Source: Bog-159 sp049511415 (GTDB lineage: Bacteria; Acidobacteriota; Terriglobia; Bryobacterales; Bryobacteraceae). Taken from it: DNA of 64,000 nt. The position numbers were made by a program, and so were the translations under genes. Below, in pieces: positions 8,172-15,437 of the stretch (its first letter is position 1; each line of letters starts with the position of its first letter). The notes beneath the pieces are model-generated. The model worked only from the letters and a program-made list of their open reading frames with translations. It made no database searches and was not told where the DNA came from. Where the stretch lies: assembly GCA_049511415.1 (NCBI GenBank), contig JBEKYC010000030.1, positions 11,111-75,110 on the forward strand, given 5' to 3'.

Positions 8172-9030
8172 GACCCCTCGCGTAGTTTATAAATTCCTGC
8201 GTCGTTAGCCGCCCAGTGAAGTGCGGGGCCGAGCCGAACAGAGCCTCAAATTCTTCAGCATTTACCGTGGGTGCTGGGTCCACCCTTGACACTTGCATCT
8301 CTTCGACTTTCCTCTCAACTAAATCCGTTGAGGTGTAGCCGTAAACATGGAGGACCGCATTTCTTATCCGAAGAGCAGCGGCGATCTGCGGATAAATTTC
8401 TGGCGTATACACGCACTTGACGAGTGTCCCAGTGGATAGCTCGCGCAGTTGGAAGTGCGCCGGGTGCGATGCCAGAAACAATGAGTGAATTCGGCCCTGA
8501 AGCGCTCCATACGCCCTCACTGTACTCTGAACTTCGGCTTGGATTGCAACAGCCTCGGACCTTGTTAGCTCAAGCCGACGCAGGGGTTCGGCAATATCCT
8601 CGCTATATTCGGCCTCGCTGTCTTCTAAATCCTCGTCCCATTCTTCGTACGGTACATCTGACTCCGGCGCCGCTTCGAACAGGGAAAAAGACACCGCCTC
8701 TTCTGCTTCAATGGGGTCCGCAATCTTCGCGTATTGCACAATAGTCGCACGCCGCACAGTTGCGACTGGATGTCTTTCGGCGATGCTTATGAACGCCGTA
8801 TTGAAATCTTGAATCTGCGCAGGCGTCGCCGGTTCTACCTTTTCTGCCGTGAATGTCAACGAACCATTCTCGAAATCCAGGCCGATCCAGTCCGCAGCCT
8901 GTTCAAGGCTTACATCGTCGCTCAGCATCGAGAGAAAACGTTGAACATCCCCGACGATTTTGGAGAGTTTTTCCAGCGGTACGCCTATCGTTCCTTTTTG
9001 AATTTCGACCTGGATGCGCAGATTCGCCAT
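8161..9030 (-). CDS. Uncharacterised protein, first gene of the PIN operon
   Basis: A 289-residue soluble protein starting at ATG 9030, where AGGAG lies nine bases upstream; an in-frame start at 9186 would add a poor leader overlapping the terminator hairpin. The N-terminal 90 residues look like a compact alpha/beta domain (RIQVEIQKGTIGVPLEKL). There is a very acidic linker near 130-150 (EEWDEDLEDSEAEYSED), and a C-terminal beta-rich part with HFQLRELSTGTLVKCVYT and a terminal LTTQEFINYARG. I do not recognise a named domain. Its overlap with the PIN gene suggests it neutralises, senses for or targets the PIN protein. Confidence 0.6.
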   Translation of the reverse strand: MANLRIQVEIQKGTIGVPLEKLSKIVGDVQRFLSMLSDDVSLEQAADWIGLDFENGSLTFTAEKVEPATPAQIQDFNTAFISIAERHPVATVRRATIVQYAKIADPIEAEEAVSFSLFEAAPESDVPYEEWDEDLEDSEAEYSEDIAEPLRRLELTRSEAVAIQAEVQSTVRAYGALQGRIHSLFLASHPAHFQLRELSTGTLVKCVYTPEIYPQIAAALRIRNAVLHVYGYTSTDLVERKVEEMQVSRVDPAPTVNAEEFEALFGSAPHFTGRLTTQEFINYARGRGQ

Positions 9031-9166
9031 TGCCTTATGCTCCTGGTGTACACTTGGGGTAAGGCGCTCCGCAGAGGCGGCTGGCACCGTCAAAGCGGGC
9101 GGCGATTTGTTGAACCGAACCAAAACCCACTGGCATGGGTAATGGCATAGTATATACGAAAATAAC

Positions 9167-9184
9167 GAGGGGCTACGGCCCCTC
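9167..9184 (-). terminator. Rho-independent terminator after the transposase
   Basis: Perfect 7-bp stem GAGGGGC / GCCCCTC with a 4-base loop. Read on the minus strand it is followed by GTTATTTTCGT. It lies 30 bases after the transposase stop and before the PIN operon, insulating the two. Confidence 0.65.
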
Positions 9185-9215
9185 ATTCCGTTTCCGCCTA
9201 CGACCGCGCGGAAGA

Positions 9216-10193
9216 TTAGACCGATTGAGTTGTTGTTTCTGCTGCTAGATCCGTCTTGCCGGTTAATTCATCGTAGGTCAATCGCTTGCCGACAACCTTG
9301 CGCACGAGATAGCTGAAGCGGTCGCCATCATCCATCGGCTTGCGGTTGTTGTATCGGAACGCTTGCTCATCCACGTACCGGAAAAGATGGAACGGTTCGA
9401 CGCTCACGTAAGTGCCGTTCAATCCGCGTTTCAACAAGCTCCAAAAATTCTCGATCCCGTTGGTATGGACGTTGCCGTTCACGTAGGATTCCAGGTGGTT
9501 AATGACCTGGTGATCGTAGTCGGCCTGCAACCCCCTGTAGCCGTGCGCTTCATCGGTGTACACGGTGGAACCTGCTTCGACGTGCTTCCAGACGTTCGGC
9601 TTCAGGCTGATCTCTTTGGTGTTTTCGATGACTTCCGCCCGCACTTTTCCGCCGCGCTCCATCATGCCCTGAACGCCTACTTTGCCGACGTGACCGCCGC
9701 CTTTGCCCTCTAGCGCCCGCCGTTTGCGGTCCTTGTGCATATTGCGCGCCTTGCCGCCGATGAAGGTTTCATCGACCTCGACTTCGCCGCCCAGCTTGCC
9801 GCCGTGCATTTCGTCCTGCATGACGGTGCGGATGCGATGGTTCATGAACCAAGCGGTTTTCTGGGTGACGCCTAGGGCGCGGTGGATCTCGTAAGAGGAT
9901 ACGCCGTTCTTGCAGTTTACAACCTGCCACATGGCCAGCATCCACTTATCCAGTCCGATGGGGGAGTCCTCGAAAATGGTCCCGGTCTTCAAAGTGAACT
10001 GCCGCGCGTCGTGCTTCTCCCGGCACTGCCAGCGGTTGTACTTCTCCATGAAGATTACGTCTTTGGAGCCACAACGGGGGCATTCGACGCCGTTCGGCCA
10101 GCGGCGGACCACGAGGTAATCGCGGACGTTGACCGGATCGGCAAAGTACTGAACTGCTTCGTGGAGGGTGCGGGGTTCGGCGGCGCGTTCCAT
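9216..10193 (-). CDS. IS1595-family (ISXO2-like) transposase
   Basis: A 325-residue DDE-type transposase. An N-terminal zinc ribbon (VECPRCGSKDV, then WQCREKH) is followed by the ISXO2 core: first Asp in VEVDETFIGGK near residue 140, second Asp in VYTDEAHGY near 218 and the third acidic residue in NGIENFWSLLKRG near 248. Length and domain order are complete, so the element may be active. The ATG at 10193 lies six bases after a TACTAT -10, so the message is probably leaderless. The gene reads inward from the right inverted repeat. Confidence 0.92.
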   Translation of the reverse strand: MERAAEPRTLHEAVQYFADPVNVRDYLVVRRWPNGVECPRCGSKDVIFMEKYNRWQCREKHDARQFTLKTGTIFEDSPIGLDKWMLAMWQVVNCKNGVSSYEIHRALGVTQKTAWFMNHRIRTVMQDEMHGGKLGGEVEVDETFIGGKARNMHKDRKRRALEGKGGGHVGKVGVQGMMERGGKVRAEVIENTKEISLKPNVWKHVEAGSTVYTDEAHGYRGLQADYDHQVINHLESYVNGNVHTNGIENFWSLLKRGLNGTYVSVEPFHLFRYVDEQAFRYNNRKPMDDGDRFSYLVRKVVGKRLTYDELTGKTDLAAETTTQSV

Positions 10194-10199
10194 GAGTTT

Positions 10200-10228
10200 A
10201 TAGTACCCGGAATCGCCTGCTTTGTCAA
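10200..10228 (-). promoter_or_regulatory. Transposase promoter overlapping the right inverted repeat
   Basis: On the minus strand TTGACA (10228-10223), a 17-base spacer and TACTAT (10205-10200), ending six bases before the ATG at 10193. The -35 is part of the 26-bp inverted repeat, mirroring the left end. Confidence 0.65.
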
Positions 10229-10242
10229 CTATATTATCACCA
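10217..10242 (-). repeat. Right inverted repeat of the putative element
   Basis: Reads TGGTGATAATATAGTTGACA on the minus strand and matches 7156-7181 at 24 of 26 positions in inverted orientation. Confidence 0.6.
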
Positions 10243-10397
10243 AGGGGGTTGACAGAATCGCCGATTATGGGAACCGGAACTCCTTGTCAACACGAGCCGC
10301 AAAAGGGCATGATAAACTTTGTAGCATGTTTACGAAAACCAGGATCGCGACAGCCATGAGCGGGCGCGGTGCCTGCAACGCTAAGGGAGGTTAGCAA

Positions 10398-10598
10398 ATG
10401 AAGAAGAAAGACCCAGTGGGCCTGATCGTTAGTTGCGCCACGGGCATCGGAGCCGTCGCGATGATGATCATCATGGGGCCTAGTGGGAAGTCGGCTGGGC
10501 TGGGCGCTTTGCTGGGAGGAGCCATCGGGCTCTTGATCGTGGTCTTGATCGCTGTCGTTTTAAATGCGCTAGGGTCTCGGGCTAAGAAGCAGGGATGA
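10398..10598 (+). CDS. Small two-helix membrane protein
   Basis: A 66-residue protein with a strong ribosome site (GGGAGG seven bases before the ATG). A basic MKKKD start is followed by a hydrophobic segment (GLIVSCATGIGAVAMMIIM), a glycine-rich turn (GLGALLGGAIG) and a second helix (LLIVVLIAVVLNALG), ending in KK. The glycine-rich helices resemble small channel- or holin-like proteins, but I cannot name a family. It stands alone between two mobile elements. Confidence 0.6.
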   Translation: MKKKDPVGLIVSCATGIGAVAMMIIMGPSGKSAGLGALLGGAIGLLIVVLIAVVLNALGSRAKKQG

Positions 10599-10659
10599 TG
10601 CAGACCGTTAGTGGCGCGTATGGACTTCATCTCGCAGGAATCGTAAATCTGTGCGTGAA

Positions 10660-10886
10660 TAGAGCCGCGACAAGGCGAGGTAGGGTGGTGGTATGCCAAG
10701 ACAGACGACGGGTCTACGCCGCTCCACTATGCAGCGGAGGAGGGACACGGGGAAATGGTGCAGTTTCTTCCAAACAATGGAGCCGCGGTGAAATGCCAGG
10801 GACAACGAATGGCAGACCGCTTGGATAAAGCCGAGGGCGGTGGCCACCGCGCGGTCGTGGCAATGCTGCGGCAGCTCGGCGGCTAG
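10660..10886 (+). pseudogene. Ankyrin-repeat gene fragment
   Basis: The frame from about 10707 reads DGSTPLHYAAEEGHGEMVQF, an almost perfect ankyrin consensus, then loses register (NNGAAV) and ends GGGHRAVVAMLRQLGG with a stop at 10884. That corresponds to one and a half repeats plus the C-terminal helix. Upstream the frame hits a stop near 10655 without a start codon or ribosome site, so only the 3' end of an ankyrin-repeat gene remains. Confidence 0.6.
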
Positions 10887-10958
10887 AAATAGCGGCTGGG
10901 ATCGGGAGACACGAGTCGGATGGGGCGACAAGCTCCTCAACGCCCCAATTAAGCTAAC

Positions 10959-11393
10959 ATGCTGAAACAACGAGCGCGCGAGATCCTCTTCGTCTTTACT
11001 GGAATCTTCTTTATCTTGACGCGCCTGCACCAGATTTACTTGACCATTCAAGTTTGGGGATCGGCCCTGATAGTATTCGGTCTCTTCAATCGAACGCCAC
11101 GCCCACGCTTTTCCTTCAATTTACCGTCCATTAGGTGGGATTGGCCGTGGGTTGGATACGTTTTACTAATACTCGTGGGCATTCAGATTCTGGCGGCCCT
11201 GGGTACCCTATGGTTTCCAGAAATGCTTTTTGCTGAAAAGAACTATTACGCTTCAGGAATTGGTACGCGTTACAACACTATCACGAGTAGTAGCCGACGC
11301 TCCGGATGGAAAAAGAACCTGTACGCGTCCCTGCACCTAGTCTTCGGTGTAGCCAGCGCCCTATGTGTCCTGGGTATGGTGACAGTTCAATGA
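10959..11393 (+). CDS. Uncharacterised membrane protein
   Basis: A 144-residue protein with about four predicted helices: two near residues 9-46 (ILFVFTGIFFILT; GSALIVFGLF), one near 64-88 (VGYVLLILVGIQILAAL) and one near the C-terminus (LVFGVASALCVLGMVTV). A polar, serine/arginine-rich loop precedes the last helix. Base composition is lower in GC than its neighbours, suggesting transfer. No family recognised. A terminator-like hairpin follows at 11473. Confidence 0.5.
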   Translation: MLKQRAREILFVFTGIFFILTRLHQIYLTIQVWGSALIVFGLFNRTPRPRFSFNLPSIRWDWPWVGYVLLILVGIQILAALGTLWFPEMLFAEKNYYASGIGTRYNTITSSSRRSGWKKNLYASLHLVFGVASALCVLGMVTVQ

Positions 11394-11472
11394 CGTGTAT
11401 TGAACACGTGGCCAAAGCACACAGACGGGCTGCGTGTTGCTATTGGTTTCGGAATGGGGGCGGATGTGTAAC

Positions 11473-11499
11473 CGGGCCTCGGCCCGATTCCCCGTTTTA
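11473..11499 (+). terminator. Terminator hairpin
   Basis: CGGGC-CTCG-GCCCG (11473-11486) with a four-base loop, followed by a T-rich run (GTTTTATT). It lies about 80 bases after the membrane-protein stop and just before the IS91-like element. Confidence 0.5.
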
Positions 11500-11515
11500 T
11501 TAGACGATAAAGTAT

Positions 11516-11529
11516 GTTGAACTAAGCCG
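11516..11529 (+). repeat. Left 14-bp inverted repeat
   Basis: GTTGAACTAAGCCG. The inverted partner is at 13942-13955, with 13 of 14 positions matching. Confidence 0.5.
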
Positions 11530-11627
11530 CTGCGCGGCAGTCTGCGTCGCGGTTGGTCTTCGGATCGGTGTTTTGTGATGCTCGCGACTTGGTACGGATC
11601 GCCCCTGGCTGGTCGCGTCGATGTTTT

Positions 11628-11653
11628 CATCGGTGAAGGAGGTTTCACCGATG
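11628..11653 (+). promoter_or_regulatory. Start-codon-masking hairpin of the recombinase gene
   Basis: CATCGGTGAA (11628-11637) and TTCACCGATG (11644-11653) are perfect 10-bp inverted repeats with a six-base loop, GGAGGT. The loop is the ribosome-binding site and the last three bases of the stem are the ATG of the recombinase, so the RNA could hide its own start codon. Confidence 0.6.
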
Positions 11654-12529
11654 ACTTCACTCAGACAGCGGATGCTGGAAGATCTCCGCATTCGCAACTA
11701 CGCCCCGACGACCGTGGAATGCTACGTCCGCGCGGTCGCCGAGTTCGCCAAACACTTCGATAAACCGCCCGATCAGCTCGGCCCGGAAGAGATCCGCAAG
11801 TGGCAGTTGTTCCTGCTGAACGAAAAGCGGGTCAAGCTCTCCACCTACATTCAGGCCGTCTGTGGGTTGCGCTTTTTCTACCGCAACACCTTGCACCGGA
11901 AGATCGAGATCGACCGGATTCCGCTGCCCCGCTACGAGAAGAAGTTGCCCGTTATTCTGAGCAAGGCCGAGGTCAAAGCGCTACTCGAAGCGCCAAGAAA
12001 CCTTGGCCACCGGGCAATCCTTGCGACGATGTACGGGGCCGGACTCCGGGTGTCGGAGGCGGCGGCCTTGAAGGTGTCCGACCTGGATCGTGAACGCCGT
12101 GTCATCTGGGTTCGCGGCGGCAAAGGCCACAAAGACAGGCAGGTCATGCTGGCCGACCCGCTCCGCGAAGTACTGGCCGCTTACTGGCGATGGAAACGAC
12201 CCACCGAATGGCTCTTCCCTGGCGAGAACCCGGACCAGCCGATTTCCACCCACACCGTTTTCCACACATGCCGAAAAGCCGCGCGACTGGCCGGTATCAC
12301 CAAGCCGGTACATCCCCATTCGCTACGCCACGCTTTCGCCACACATCTGCTGGAAGATGGGGTCAACCTGCTGGTCATCCAAACTCTGCTGGGTCACGTG
12401 CACCTGAAGACTACCGCGCGGTACCTGCACGTCTCCGACAGCACCGTTCGTTCCACCAGAAGTCCGCTGGAAATGCTGGGATCGCTCGATCTGGTGCGAT
12501 CCACAGCCACCATTCCCCCGAAACGATGA
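11651..12529 (+). CDS. Tyrosine recombinase (integrase)
   Basis: A 292-residue phage-integrase-family protein of XerC/D-like size. The N-terminal SAM-like core-binding domain (about 1-85) has RNYAPTTVECYVRAVAEFAK. The catalytic domain shows the first Arg in GAGLRVSEAAAL near residue 135, a Lys in RGGKGHKDRQV, HPHSLRHAFATHLLEDG (His-x-x-Arg) near 235, LLGHVHLKTTARYLHVS with the third histidine and the nucleophilic Tyr near 264. All catalytic residues are present. The start at 11651 has GGAGG eight bases upstream. Its stop overlaps the IS91 transposase start, implying coordinated expression. Confidence 0.9.
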   Translation: MTSLRQRMLEDLRIRNYAPTTVECYVRAVAEFAKHFDKPPDQLGPEEIRKWQLFLLNEKRVKLSTYIQAVCGLRFFYRNTLHRKIEIDRIPLPRYEKKLPVILSKAEVKALLEAPRNLGHRAILATMYGAGLRVSEAAALKVSDLDRERRVIWVRGGKGHKDRQVMLADPLREVLAAYWRWKRPTEWLFPGENPDQPISTHTVFHTCRKAARLAGITKPVHPHSLRHAFATHLLEDGVNLLVIQTLLGHVHLKTTARYLHVSDSTVRSTRSPLEMLGSLDLVRSTATIPPKR

Positions 12530-13728
12530 AAGCGCATCGGCTGGAAGTGGCCGATGTCTTCCGCACGTACGAGAAAGAGTTCTTCGGAAAATGGGGACAT
12601 GTGCTCGGCCCCCATCAGAGGAAGGCCTTCAAGGCGATTCGCGACTGCCGCACGGCTGCCCTGGGCGGCCACGTAGAGTATGTGGAACAGTGCGATACGT
12701 GCGGCCATCGTGTCATCTCGTATAACTCGTGCCGCGACAGACATTGTCCAAAGTGTCAGGCCATGGCCCGCGCCAAATGGCTGGCGCAGCGGCAGGCCGA
12801 ACTATTGCCCGTTCCCTACTTCCACGTTGTGTTCACTTTGCCCCAAAGGATTGGCATGCTGGCTCTTCAGAACGTACGCGAGATCTACCGCATTCTCTTC
12901 CGTGCGACTTCCGAAACGCTGCTCACGATTGCGGCCGACCCCAGACACCTGGGCGCTGCGATTGGTTTTCTGGCCGTCCTGCACACTTGGGGACAGCACC
13001 TTCATCTTCATCCGCATCTACACTGTGTGGTGCCCGGCGGCGGAATCAGTGCGGACGGCAGGCGATGGATCGGCTGTCGGACGTCGTTCTTCCTCCCGGT
13101 GCGAGTATTGAGCAGCCGGTTCAGAAATGTGTTTCTGCTTCACCTGAGGAAGGCTTTTCGGGATGGCAAGCTGCGCTTCCATGGAGAGATGGCCAGTCTA
13201 GCCAGACCGGAAGCGTTTGAAGCCTTGTGCCGCCAAGCCGGACGGAGCAACTGGGTTGTCTTCGCCAAACCACCATTTGGAGGTCCGGAGCAAGTCTTGA
13301 AGTATTTAGCCCGCTACACGCACCGAGTCGCCATCTCAAATGGGCGGCTATTGTCGATGGAAGATGGCCGGGTGACTTTTCTTTGGAAGGATTATGCGGC
13401 AGGCAACCAGACCAAAACAATGACACTGGATGCGGTGGAATTCATCCGGCGTTTTATGCTGCACATTCTGCCCGGTGGATTCGTGCGTATCCGGCAGTTT
13501 GGTTTTCTGGCGAACCGGGCGCGAGCGAAGAAGTTGGCACTGTGCCGCGAGTTGCTCGGCGCGCCTCCTCCGCCGGCGGGCGACGCTGTCGTGGCGAACC
13601 GCGAGGCCGATACCCACAGGCGGGAGCGCAAGCTGTGCCCGGTCTGCGGGATTGGCCAGATGGTCCGCCTCGTGGTCGGGAAATGGCCGGATCTTGTTCC
13701 GCTGGCGCCGCGGCTGGACTCTTCATGA
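12526..13728 (+). CDS. IS91-family HUH transposase
   Basis: A 400-residue rolling-circle transposase. The N-terminal zinc-finger block reads CDTCGHRVISYNSCRDRHCP near residues 49-70. The HUH motif lies in HLHPHLHCVVPGGG near 163-175, and the relaxase tyrosine in LARYTHRVAISNGRL near 262. The C-terminus has a second CxxC (LCPVCGIGQM). Length is normal and the frame intact. ATG 12526 overlaps the recombinase stop (ATGA); a longer in-frame extension upstream runs inside the recombinase and is rejected. Confidence 0.92.
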   Translation: MKAHRLEVADVFRTYEKEFFGKWGHVLGPHQRKAFKAIRDCRTAALGGHVEYVEQCDTCGHRVISYNSCRDRHCPKCQAMARAKWLAQRQAELLPVPYFHVVFTLPQRIGMLALQNVREIYRILFRATSETLLTIAADPRHLGAAIGFLAVLHTWGQHLHLHPHLHCVVPGGGISADGRRWIGCRTSFFLPVRVLSSRFRNVFLLHLRKAFRDGKLRFHGEMASLARPEAFEALCRQAGRSNWVVFAKPPFGGPEQVLKYLARYTHRVAISNGRLLSMEDGRVTFLWKDYAAGNQTKTMTLDAVEFIRRFMLHILPGGFVRIRQFGFLANRARAKKLALCRELLGAPPPPAGDAVVANREADTHRRERKLCPVCGIGQMVRLVVGKWPDLVPLAPRLDSS

Positions 13729-13941
13729 GGCTTCAATCACGAGAGGCTGATTCTCCGAGACGAGCCTCTTTTGAGGCCCGCGGAGAGGTGTGCCCGCCGA
13801 TCCTTTTCCGTGCCGAAAGCACCGCCCAAAAGGCTGCGGAAACCGCTCCGGAAACGATTTGGCGAGGCCGTTGCGGTCCAGTGCAAAGCCCTCGGCTCGA
13901 CCAACGCAGCCAGAACATCATTCAATACCCATAGAGCGGTC

Positions 13942-13955
13942 CGGCTAAGTTCAAC
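13942..13955 (-). repeat. Right 14-bp inverted repeat
   Basis: Reads GTTGAACTTAGCCG on the minus strand, partner of 11516-11529. Confidence 0.5.
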
Positions 13956-13957
13956 GC

Positions 13958-14033
13958 ATTCTATCGGCAATGTTCCGGCCCGCATATCGCTCGCGACCCG
14001 AACACTTTTGCGCCGGAACATTACCGATAGAAT
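13958..14033. repeat. 22-bp inverted repeat pair
   Basis: ATTCTATCGGCAATGTTCCG begins the left arm (13958-13979). The right arm at 14012-14033 is its complement with one mismatch. The spacer is 32 bases. It sits just outside the putative IS91 end and could be the element's origin structure, a solo insertion-sequence end or a miniature element. Confidence 0.55.
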
Positions 14034-14170
14034 CCTCTGCGTAATCGTTTAGCAAAAGGGACGGACACTGGTAGCTTGCGGGTCGCCTCGCCTACAGATG
14101 CGCCGGGAGGGTGAGTAAGAGGGCGAGCTGAGAGCCCGCCGCAGGCGGCGCGCCTGCCCCACAATGACGG

Positions 14171-15331
14171 CTACAAGACTGCGGTTTCTTCCAGCATGCG
14201 GCCTTCCTGGAAGCGCTCCATGTTCAGCTCCCGGGCGTCGAGCAGATCGGTGGCGCCGTGGAGGATCAGGTCGGCGGTGATGCGGCCGGTGGCGGGTGAG
14301 TGCATGACGCCGTGGCCGCTGAAGCCGTTGGCGAAGAAGAGGCCGGGGACACCGGGGGCGGGGCCGATGATGGCGTGATGGTCGGGGGAGACGGCGTAGA
14401 GGCCGGCCCAGGCGCGGTGGGGATTCACTTCCAGGTTTTCGAAGCAAGGCACGCGGTCGACGGCGTGGGTCAGGATCCTTTCGATGAAGGCTGGATCAAA
14501 TGCGGTTTTGAAGCCGGGGGTTTCCGCGGGATCGTTCCAGGCCATCAGGAGGCCGCGGCCTTCGGGACGGAAGTGGAAGCCGGTGGACATATCGATGACC
14601 ATGGGCAGGCGCTCGGGCAATCCGGGGAACGGTTCGGTGGGGACCAGCATGCGGCGCAGGGGCACGATGGGCAGATCGACACCGGCCATGCGAGCGACGG
14701 CGGCGGCCCACGGTCCGGCCGCGTTCACGACGGTGCGGGCGGCGACGGTTCCGTTCGAGGTACGAACGCCGGAGACGCCGCGCGCGTCCACATCGATGGC
14801 GGTGACCTCCACGTTGCGCCAGAGGCGGGTGCCCTGTTCGAGGGCAGAGGCCATGAAGCCTTTCATCACGCTATACGGATCGACAAAGCCGTCCGTGGCA
14901 CAAAAGCTGCCGCCGAGGATATCGTCGTTGCGGAGCTGCGGGACACGATGGATGATTTCTTCGCGGGTGAGCATCTCGACGGCTTTCAGGCCGAGGGCAA
15001 CCTGGCGCTCGTAGTTGCCGCGCAGATAGTCGAGATGGCGAGGGGTGGTGGCGACGAAGAGGTAGCCGTGGGATTTGTACTCGGAGGGACGGCCGGTGAT
15101 TTCCTCGAAGGCCGCGAAGATGGGGATGGAATAGAGCGACATGCGGATATTCACCGCGGTGTCGAACTGGGCGCGGACGCCGCCCATGCTTTTGCCGGTG
15201 GAGCCGAGGCCCTGCTGGCTTTCACGCTCGATAACCAGGACGTTGCGGCAGCCGGCCGCATTGAGATGCCAGGCGACGCTGGAACCGACGATCCCGCCGC
15301 CGATGATGACTACGTCTGCTGTTTCGGACAT
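14171..15331 (-). CDS. FAD-dependent amino-acid oxidoreductase (DAO / sarcosine oxidase beta-like)
   Basis: A 386-residue flavoprotein that likely oxidises a secondary amine or amino acid such as sarcosine, glycine betaine products or D-amino acids. The N-terminus has the dinucleotide-binding pattern VVIIGGGIVGSSVAWHLNAA and a Glu (VIERE) at the end of the second strand. The GSTGKSMGGVRAQF segment is characteristic of sarcosine oxidase/glycine oxidase relatives, and the C-terminus has FFANGFSGHGVMHSPATGR, which closes on the flavin. I start it at MSETADVV (15331); the upstream in-frame extension is not conserved-looking. No partner subunits or tetrahydrofolate enzymes lie nearby, so the substrate is open. 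Confidence 0.85.
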   Translation of the reverse strand: MSETADVVIIGGGIVGSSVAWHLNAAGCRNVLVIERESQQGLGSTGKSMGGVRAQFDTAVNIRMSLYSIPIFAAFEEITGRPSEYKSHGYLFVATTPRHLDYLRGNYERQVALGLKAVEMLTREEIIHRVPQLRNDDILGGSFCATDGFVDPYSVMKGFMASALEQGTRLWRNVEVTAIDVDARGVSGVRTSNGTVAARTVVNAAGPWAAAVARMAGVDLPIVPLRRMLVPTEPFPGLPERLPMVIDMSTGFHFRPEGRGLLMAWNDPAETPGFKTAFDPAFIERILTHAVDRVPCFENLEVNPHRAWAGLYAVSPDHHAIIGPAPGVPGLFFANGFSGHGVMHSPATGRITADLILHGATDLLDARELNMERFQEGRMLEETAVL

Positions 15332-15403
15332 CCGGCTACCATTCTGGCATAGGAGTTGCGGCGCGGGCAGACCACAAAAGACGATGGTCCGCCCCACGGA
15401 AGT

Positions 15404-15428
15404 GAACCTTTTCGGGGTTCGGATCGTC
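15404..15428 (+). promoter_or_regulatory. ECF-sigma-type promoter of the STAS gene
   Basis: GAAC (15404-15407), a 17-base spacer and CGTCTAA from 15425. This is a classic extracytoplasmic-function sigma pattern. The ATG at 15438 lies just downstream, predicting a leaderless or near-leaderless transcript. A near copy precedes the ADOP gene at 29606. Confidence 0.5.
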
Positions 15429-15437
15429 TAAGAGTGT

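Larger units (their letters stand above)
7156..10242. mobile_element. Putative IS1595-type element with passenger genes
   Basis: A 26-bp sequence beginning TGGTGATAATATAGTTG occurs at 7156-7181 and, in inverted orientation, at 10242-10217, with two mismatches. Both copies face inward, as terminal inverted repeats should. The block contains an IS1595/ISXO2-like transposase next to its right end, a small zinc-ribbon gene next to its left end and a three-gene PIN operon between. No exact 8-bp target duplication was found; the six flanking bases are AGGGAG on the left and AGGGGG on the right. The alternative is that the 26-mer is only a shared promoter module. Confidence 0.5.
11516..13955 (+). 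mobile_element. IS91-like element with upstream tyrosine recombinase
   Basis: The element contains a tyrosine recombinase overlapping (ATGA) an IS91-family HUH transposase, an arrangement known for several IS91 relatives. A 14-bp inverted repeat (GTTGAACTAAGCCG at 11516-11529; its complement with one mismatch at 13942-13955) brackets the two genes and is the best candidate for the ends. IS91 elements usually lack long terminal inverted repeats, so the exact boundaries remain tentative. Confidence 0.55.
13729..14170. other. Non-coding right flank of the IS91-like element
   Basis: There is no credible gene here. It contains the right 14-bp inverted repeat (13942-13955), a 22-bp inverted repeat pair (13958-14033) and a GC-rich tail before the FAD oxidoreductase stop. 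Frames across it have no domain resemblance. Confidence 0.5.

Noticed and set aside
10326..10394. 22-codon frame MFTKTRIATAM... before the small membrane gene
   Set aside because: No ribosome site; ends within the ribosome site of the next gene. It could be a leader, but nothing supports it.
12190..12525. N-terminal extension of the IS91 transposase inside the recombinase gene
   Set aside because: Overlaps a conserved integrase catalytic region in another frame; the ATGA junction at 12526 is the natural start.
14300..15352. 350-codon frame antisense to the FAD oxidoreductase
   Set aside because: Gly/Asp/His-rich shadow without domain similarity.
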